Virus record (IMG/VR): IMGVR_UViG_3300027782_000060
Span: 1 to 64,000 of that record
Length of the DNA stretch: 64,000 nucleotides
Origin: a virus
Reading direction: 5' to 3' (one strand)
The notes beneath the pieces were generated by a model. The model saw only the letters and a program-made list of their open reading frames with translations, had not been told where the DNA came from and ran no database searches. Made by a program: the position numbers and the translations under genes. Shown here piece by piece: positions 60,821-64,000 of the stretch. The first letter of the stretch is position 1. Each line of letters begins with the position of its first letter.

Positions 60821-61375
60821 ATGCACTATGCTCTCACTGTGAGTATATTGGGACTTGATTTATCTTTGACATCAACAGGATGGGCAATTAATAATAAAAC
60901 AGGTTCAATTGCCGTCAAGACCAAAGAATCTCAGCGCCTTTACGATATTCGCAAAGAAGTTAATAGAATTATTGTAGAAAATCAGGTAACTTGCGTTGTT
61001 GTTGAGGGTTATGCTTTTGCTGCTAGAAATTCACAGTCGCACAAAATAGGTGAATTGGGTGGCGTTATTCGTCTAATGTTGTTTGAATTGGGCATCCCTC
61101 ACGTAGACGTTCCGCCAACTTGTCGAGCAAAGTTTGCTACAGGGCGAGGGAACGCCGCAAAGACTGAAGTCATTTCTGCTGTCTCTGCACGAACTGGGAT
61201 AGTTTGGTCTGGTAAGGGTGCCGATGACGAGGTTGACGCATGGTTGCTAGAGGAGATGGGCTGGACAGCACTGGGTATGGGGCACTATGATTGGCCAAAA
61301 GTGAGCCTTGATGCATTGAAGAATGTTGATTGGTCACCGATAATGGAAACGGGCGCTCCTCATGGGAATACGTAA
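60821..61375 (+). CDS. RuvC-like Holliday-junction resolvase
   Basis: The protein has the RNase H-fold resolvase motifs in order: ILGLDLSLTSTGWAI (first Asp), CVVVEGYAFAAR (Glu), HKIGELGGVIRLML, RAKFATGRGNAAKTEV (Lys helix) and ADDEVDAWLL (final Asp pair). It would resolve recombination or replication junctions before packaging. The ATG at 60821 is preferred, giving 184 aa, because the conserved strand starts 10 residues later; an ATG at 60797 is possible but has no ribosome site and abuts the terminator U-run. The stop overlaps the start of the next gene. Confidence 0.9.
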   Translation: MHYALTVSILGLDLSLTSTGWAINNKTGSIAVKTKESQRLYDIRKEVNRIIVENQVTCVVVEGYAFAARNSQSHKIGELGGVIRLMLFELGIPHVDVPPTCRAKFATGRGNAAKTEVISAVSARTGIVWSGKGADDEVDAWLLEEMGWTALGMGHYDWPKVSLDALKNVDWSPIMETGAPHGNT

Positions 61376-61709
61376 TGGACCAATCAGTCAAATTGATATT
61401 GAAAACGAGATGCTCCGCCTCCTCGACATGCTAGAAGAAGAGACTGAAGCATTTGAAAAACTTGCTGGTGACGCTGCAAAAAAAGAAGCATTGTATAAAT
61501 CGAACTGGGCGAAAGAATATCTCTCTGCAAAAGGTTCAATCAAAGAACGTGAGGCTTGGGCAGAATATAAACTTGCTGACGAACATTTTGATTATAAGAT
61601 TTCTGAAAGCCTAGTTAAGGCCAAACGTGAAAAACTCCTCTCCCTTCGTACGTCGATTGATGCAATGCGTACGCTCAATGCAAACGTAAGGGCTCAGGTA
61701 GGGCCGTAA
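61362..61709 (+). CDS. Small helical protein, 115 aa
   Basis: The start overlaps the RuvC-like stop by 14 bases. The protein is almost entirely charged helix (ENEMLRLLDMLEEETEAFEK, AEYKLADEHFDYKISESLVK, LLSLRTSIDAMRTLNANVRA). I recall similar small proteins beside phage recombination genes but know no assigned function. A DNA-metabolism accessory role is inference. There is no strong ribosome site, consistent with coupling. Confidence 0.75.
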   Translation: MGIRNGPISQIDIENEMLRLLDMLEEETEAFEKLAGDAAKKEALYKSNWAKEYLSAKGSIKEREAWAEYKLADEHFDYKISESLVKAKREKLLSLRTSIDAMRTLNANVRAQVGP

Positions 61710-61765
61710 TGGCGTTAAATTGCTAGAGTTAAAGTGGTTAGGTTCATGAGAAATGGAGAATAATA

Positions 61766-62569
61766 ATGAATCATAAAATTGATAAATCCTTAGAAGATTT
61801 TGCTGTGGACATAACGACCTTGGAACATCTCAGTGGAAACCCAAGAACCGGAAATGTCAATGCAATTATGGCCTCATATGCAGAGTTCGGACAGTTACGA
61901 CCGATTGTCGTCAGACCCAATGACGATGGAACCTCCACAATCATTGCTGGGAACCATCAGGTCATGGCGGCTAAGAAATTGGGTTGGACCCATATTGCCG
62001 CAATCCAATATGACGCCGATGACTCTAGGGCTGTTGCGTTTGCGTTGGCAGACAACAGAACATCTGAACTTGGTCGCTCTGACTCCGCTCTTATTACCGA
62101 CCTTCTTGGTGAAATCGTTGAGGATTATTCAGAACTTCTCGATGGCCTCGGTTGGGACGATTTTGAAATTGCATCCATGGAAGAGAATATGTACGAACAG
62201 GAACGTATGCCAGAACAAGCATCACGCTCCGAATATATGACCCCTGTAATTCAACCTATTGCGGACATTGGGGCCCACATTCTTTCTTCTTTAGTAAGAG
62301 AGGACGATGAAGGTGAGCGACAGATTGTTGCCCCTTCAAACGTCTCACACGACGACGTCGCCGTGCGTGGTAGCGGACTTGTAACCAATCAGATGCAAGT
62401 ACCTAATGCTCCCAAGGCGGTTGTTCAATACACCATTGTCTTTGATGAACCAGAGCAGCAGCGCCGTTGGTACGACTTTATCAAGTGGCTTAGAAATGAA
62501 TCAGCATACGACGGAGATACAACTGCAGGGAAATTGATTTCCTTTATAGATGCACACTCAGAGTGCTGA
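61766..62569 (+). CDS. ParB/sulfiredoxin-fold protein, 267 aa
   Basis: GGAG lies 7 bases before the ATG. Residues about 15-110 match the ParB N-terminal domain: LEHLSGNPRTGNVNAIMASY, FGQLRPIVVRPND, IIAGNHQVMAAKKLGWT and ALADNRTSELG. The GNHQ motif replaces the common GHRR/GEHR but keeps the domain layout. Such phage ParB-like proteins may regulate transcription, act on DNA or associate with methylase-like enzymes. The C-terminal 150 residues are unassigned. It is the last gene of the rightward block, ending 3 bases before a convergent minus-strand gene. Confidence 0.85.
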   Translation: MNHKIDKSLEDFAVDITTLEHLSGNPRTGNVNAIMASYAEFGQLRPIVVRPNDDGTSTIIAGNHQVMAAKKLGWTHIAAIQYDADDSRAVAFALADNRTSELGRSDSALITDLLGEIVEDYSELLDGLGWDDFEIASMEENMYEQERMPEQASRSEYMTPVIQPIADIGAHILSSLVREDDEGERQIVAPSNVSHDDVAVRGSGLVTNQMQVPNAPKAVVQYTIVFDEPEQQRRWYDFIKWLRNESAYDGDTTAGKLISFIDAHSEC

Positions 62570-62572
62570 GAA

Positions 62573-62791
62573 TTAGGCTTGTCCCCATTTGCCCAATGGG
62601 CACGATGAGTTCTTGAGTCTGACCTTAACCTTCATAAAGCATCCACACTCTTTGCATTGGCGAGTAACTTTTAAAAGCCTGTCGCACGACATGCAAATAT
62701 TCCAGCGTTCCATAGCAAAATGAACTGGGGCGTTATTGGGGTTGTCTAGGTCAATGAATTCGTTTTCTTCAAACAATTCTTCGTTATTCAC
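62573..62791 (-). CDS. Zinc-ribbon protein, 72 aa (DUF6171-like)
   Basis: A GTG start overlaps the preceding stop (GTGA). Residues 30-70 contain ICMSCDRL, then RQCKECGCFMKVKVRLKNSS and CPLGKW, giving a Cys4-5 zinc ribbon as in small phage proteins of the DUF6171 type. Function is unknown; DNA, RNA or protein binding is possible. It ends the leftward operon of the right end. Confidence 0.8.
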   Translation of the reverse strand: MNNEELFEENEFIDLDNPNNAPVHFAMERWNICMSCDRLLKVTRQCKECGCFMKVKVRLKNSSCPLGKWGQA

Positions 62792-63117
62792 GATGCCTCA
62801 ATATACTTTTCTACAGAATAGTGCTCGATTAGATACTTCACGATTGCCGAGAACTCCGAGTAAGAGTCGAAATTCCCCAATAGCGGATGTCCTGATGGAA
62901 TGACCGCAACAAGCGAGTGGGTGCGAGTGTTGCTTCCTTCGTACTCTTTGATAGTAAACAATGAGATTGTCTCGGTGTCATACTCACGCCTTGCGCCCCA
63001 CCTGCCACCGTTATGTGTGAATTCAATTCCTTGGTAGGAGCAACTGATTACTGGCTGTGGCTTTTTTTGTCCCAAAGCAAGAACAATTAGTGGTTCTGGT
63101 TCTGTATTAGCAATCAT
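62788..63117 (-). CDS. Hypothetical protein, 109 aa
   Basis: The ATG overlaps the stop of the 114-aa gene (ATGA). A short beta-rich protein (PLIVLALGQKKPQPVISCSY; HSLVAVIPSGHPLLGNF) with a helical end. No family is recognised. It belongs to a coupled series of small genes typical of phage accessory regions. Confidence 0.75.
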   Translation of the reverse strand: MIANTEPEPLIVLALGQKKPQPVISCSYQGIEFTHNGGRWGARREYDTETISLFTIKEYEGSNTRTHSLVAVIPSGHPLLGNFDSYSEFSAIVKYLIEHYSVEKYIEAS

Positions 63118-63458
63118 TTTTTAATAACCTTCTGTGGCGCGCTAAAAAAACCATAGAGAAAACATGCAATGCCGACAAAAGTAGTCATCATCACCCAAAT
63201 TATTTTTTTCATAATTTTCTCCATTTGCAAAAAATCTTCTTTTATTGCTGGGACAAAGAAATCTTCATTATCCGATTCCGTATCATAATCATAAAAGTGG
63301 TCGCCATTTATGATGAAATCAGGAATTCGTGACTCTTCAACAATAAGAATGTCCATTAATCGCCGAACTATCTCGTCGTTAGACTGGAATTCGCTTGTTC
63401 CTTCTAGGGAATGATTGGCCAATTCGGCAATATAGTCCTCTAGCGTACTGAGATGCAT
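63114..63458 (-). CDS. Small membrane-anchored protein, 114 aa
   Basis: An acidic N-terminal 80 residues (MHLSTLEDYIAELANHSLEG) is followed by one hydrophobic segment near residues 88-108 (IIWVMMTTFVGIACFLYGFF) and a basic tail, a single C-terminal membrane anchor. AGGAAG lies just before the ATG. Function is unknown. It is coupled to the 109-aa gene downstream. Confidence 0.75.
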   Translation of the reverse strand: MHLSTLEDYIAELANHSLEGTSEFQSNDEIVRRLMDILIVEESRIPDFIINGDHFYDYDTESDNEDFFVPAIKEDFLQMEKIMKKIIWVMMTTFVGIACFLYGFFSAPQKVIKK

Positions 63459-63464
63459 CGCTTC

Positions 63465-63737
63465 CTACGGGTTGACGACTATTTGTGTTGATGTTGAGTT
63501 TGGCGCAGATGAGTCAACGGCGTCCGCCATGCGTCTTGTTTCGTGAGTTCGAATAATGTCGCAAAAAGAACAAAATGAAATACATTTTTTGCCGTCGTGC
63601 AGTATGGTCAAGAAATGAGCAAGTTGGTCGGAGTGGTCCACTTCGTCCACATATTTGCGTTGCTCTTCAAGAACTCGCTCTTTGAGGTAAATAATTTCAT
63701 CACTTAACTTGTGTACGCGCGAAACTAACTCACTCAT
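63465..63737 (-). CDS. Small protein, 90 aa, coiled-coil start and Cys pair
   Basis: The ATG at 63735-63737 overlaps the preceding stop region and has AAAGGGCA upstream; a longer frame from 63842 is an artefact of overlap. The first 45 residues are helical heptads (MSELVSRVHKLSDEIIYLKE), followed by KKCISFCSFCDIIRTHETR with a Cys-x3-Cys-x2-Cys group that might bind zinc. No family is recognised. Confidence 0.75.
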   Translation of the reverse strand: MSELVSRVHKLSDEIIYLKERVLEEQRKYVDEVDHSDQLAHFLTILHDGKKCISFCSFCDIIRTHETRRMADAVDSSAPNSTSTQIVVNP

Positions 63738-63909
63738 TGCCCTTGTCCTTGATTTTCCCAATATTGTTCTTTGCCTTACGAATACGTATACTTTCGTTTG
63801 ACATAACCATTGAGCGCAGTATTTTCTGCGCTTGTTCCTCATTTAATGTTGAGGGGTCGGCACCTATGATTGCTGCAGCCTCACTAATGGCATCAATTTT
63901 CTTCTTCAT
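63730..63909 (-). CDS. Small hypothetical protein, 59 aa
   Basis: The ATG at 63907-63909 has AGGAGG 8 bases upstream, which decides it over the longer frame from 63951. The product is short and helical (MKKKIDAISEAAAIIGADPS; basic C-terminus KAKNNIGKIKDKGNE). It overlaps the next gene by 8 bases. Function is unknown. Confidence 0.75.
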   Translation of the reverse strand: MKKKIDAISEAAAIIGADPSTLNEEQAQKILRSMVMSNESIRIRKAKNNIGKIKDKGNE

Positions 63910-63943
63910 AAAGCATACCTCCTGGACTAAATGATAGCCCAAA

Positions 63944-64000
63944 TTAGCCATTCACTAGTTGGTTTGCTTTTTCTTCAGGATTTGTTCTTGCGGCCCGATA
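63944..64000 (-). CDS. C-terminal end of a gene entering from the right edge
   Basis: From the window edge leftwards the frame reads YRAARTNPEEKANQLVNG and stops at 63944-63946. It is spaced like the other genes of this operon, 34 bases before the next start, and the composition is protein-like. Too short to name. Confidence 0.5.
   Translation of the reverse strand, partial: YRAARTNPEEKANQLVNG

Noticed and set aside
1-64000. tRNA genes, insertion sequences, integrase or attachment sites
   Set aside because: I looked for cloverleaf-like stretches, transposase motifs and integrase catalytic patterns and found none I could support.

Overview
This window is a piece of a tailed double-stranded DNA bacteriophage (or prophage) genome of the HK97 capsid type. 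It has a large terminase, an HK97-like portal, an S78-type prohead protease and an HK97-fold major capsid protein, with almost no intergenic space and many 4-base start/stop overlaps. GC content looks moderate (mid-40s by eye). No host marker is present. The overall gene style (Rad52-like annealing protein, Cas4/RecB-like nuclease, small zinc-ribbon proteins, giant structural-region proteins) resembles actinobacterial phages, possibly of low-GC freshwater Actinobacteria, but that is only an inference. No tRNA or CRISPR array was seen.

Layout. From about 54.7 kb leftwards to base 1, all genes are on the minus strand and form the head/virion block, in transcription order: small membrane protein, portal, prohead protease, giant protein 1 (about 3,430 aa), an acidic Cys-rich 598-aa protein, giant protein 2 (about 3,430 aa), small protein, a 1,070-aa metalloprotease-like protein, two conserved small or medium proteins, a 677-aa protein, a 1,753-aa pentapeptide-repeat protein, small protein, giant protein 3 (about 3,270 aa), two small proteins, major capsid protein with a terminator, small protein, Dps-like protein, a 741-aa Cys-motif protein, a staphylococcal-nuclease-like protein and hypothetical genes. 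From 54.8 to 62.6 kb the plus strand carries terminase large subunit, a hypothetical, Rad52-like annealing protein, PD-(D/E)XK nuclease, coiled-coil protein, HNH endonuclease, two beta-rich virion-type proteins, RuvC-like resolvase, a small helical protein and a ParB-like protein. The right end (62.6-64 kb) is a minus-strand operon of small proteins.

The main discovery is a virus-style polyprotein system. About 30 kb of the head block encodes three proteins over 3,200 aa plus proteins of 1,753 and 1,070 aa. These are strings of unrelated effector-like domains: ArdC anti-restriction, zeta-toxin kinase, zincin metallopeptidases, ADP-ribosyltransferase-like, Cys/His protease-like, Nudix, kinase-like, ParB-like, RelA/SpoT-like, KTSC and pentapeptide repeats. 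The domains are separated by a short motif, G-M-[S/R/A]-S, used about 40 times and placed between domains. Such multi-domain phage cargo is known as 'polyvalent proteins' (Iyer, Aravind and co-workers). The repeated inter-domain motif, which looks like a processing site, is the feature I do not recognise.

The prohead protease ends at an A7 slippery run. A -1 frameshift there would fuse it directly to giant protein 1. Homology to the other giant proteins extends upstream of the first ATG into a stretch with no usual start codon, so the fusion is probably real. I propose that a self-delivered prohead protease cuts the polyproteins at G-M-x-S during head maturation, releasing a set of injected anti-host proteins inside the capsid.
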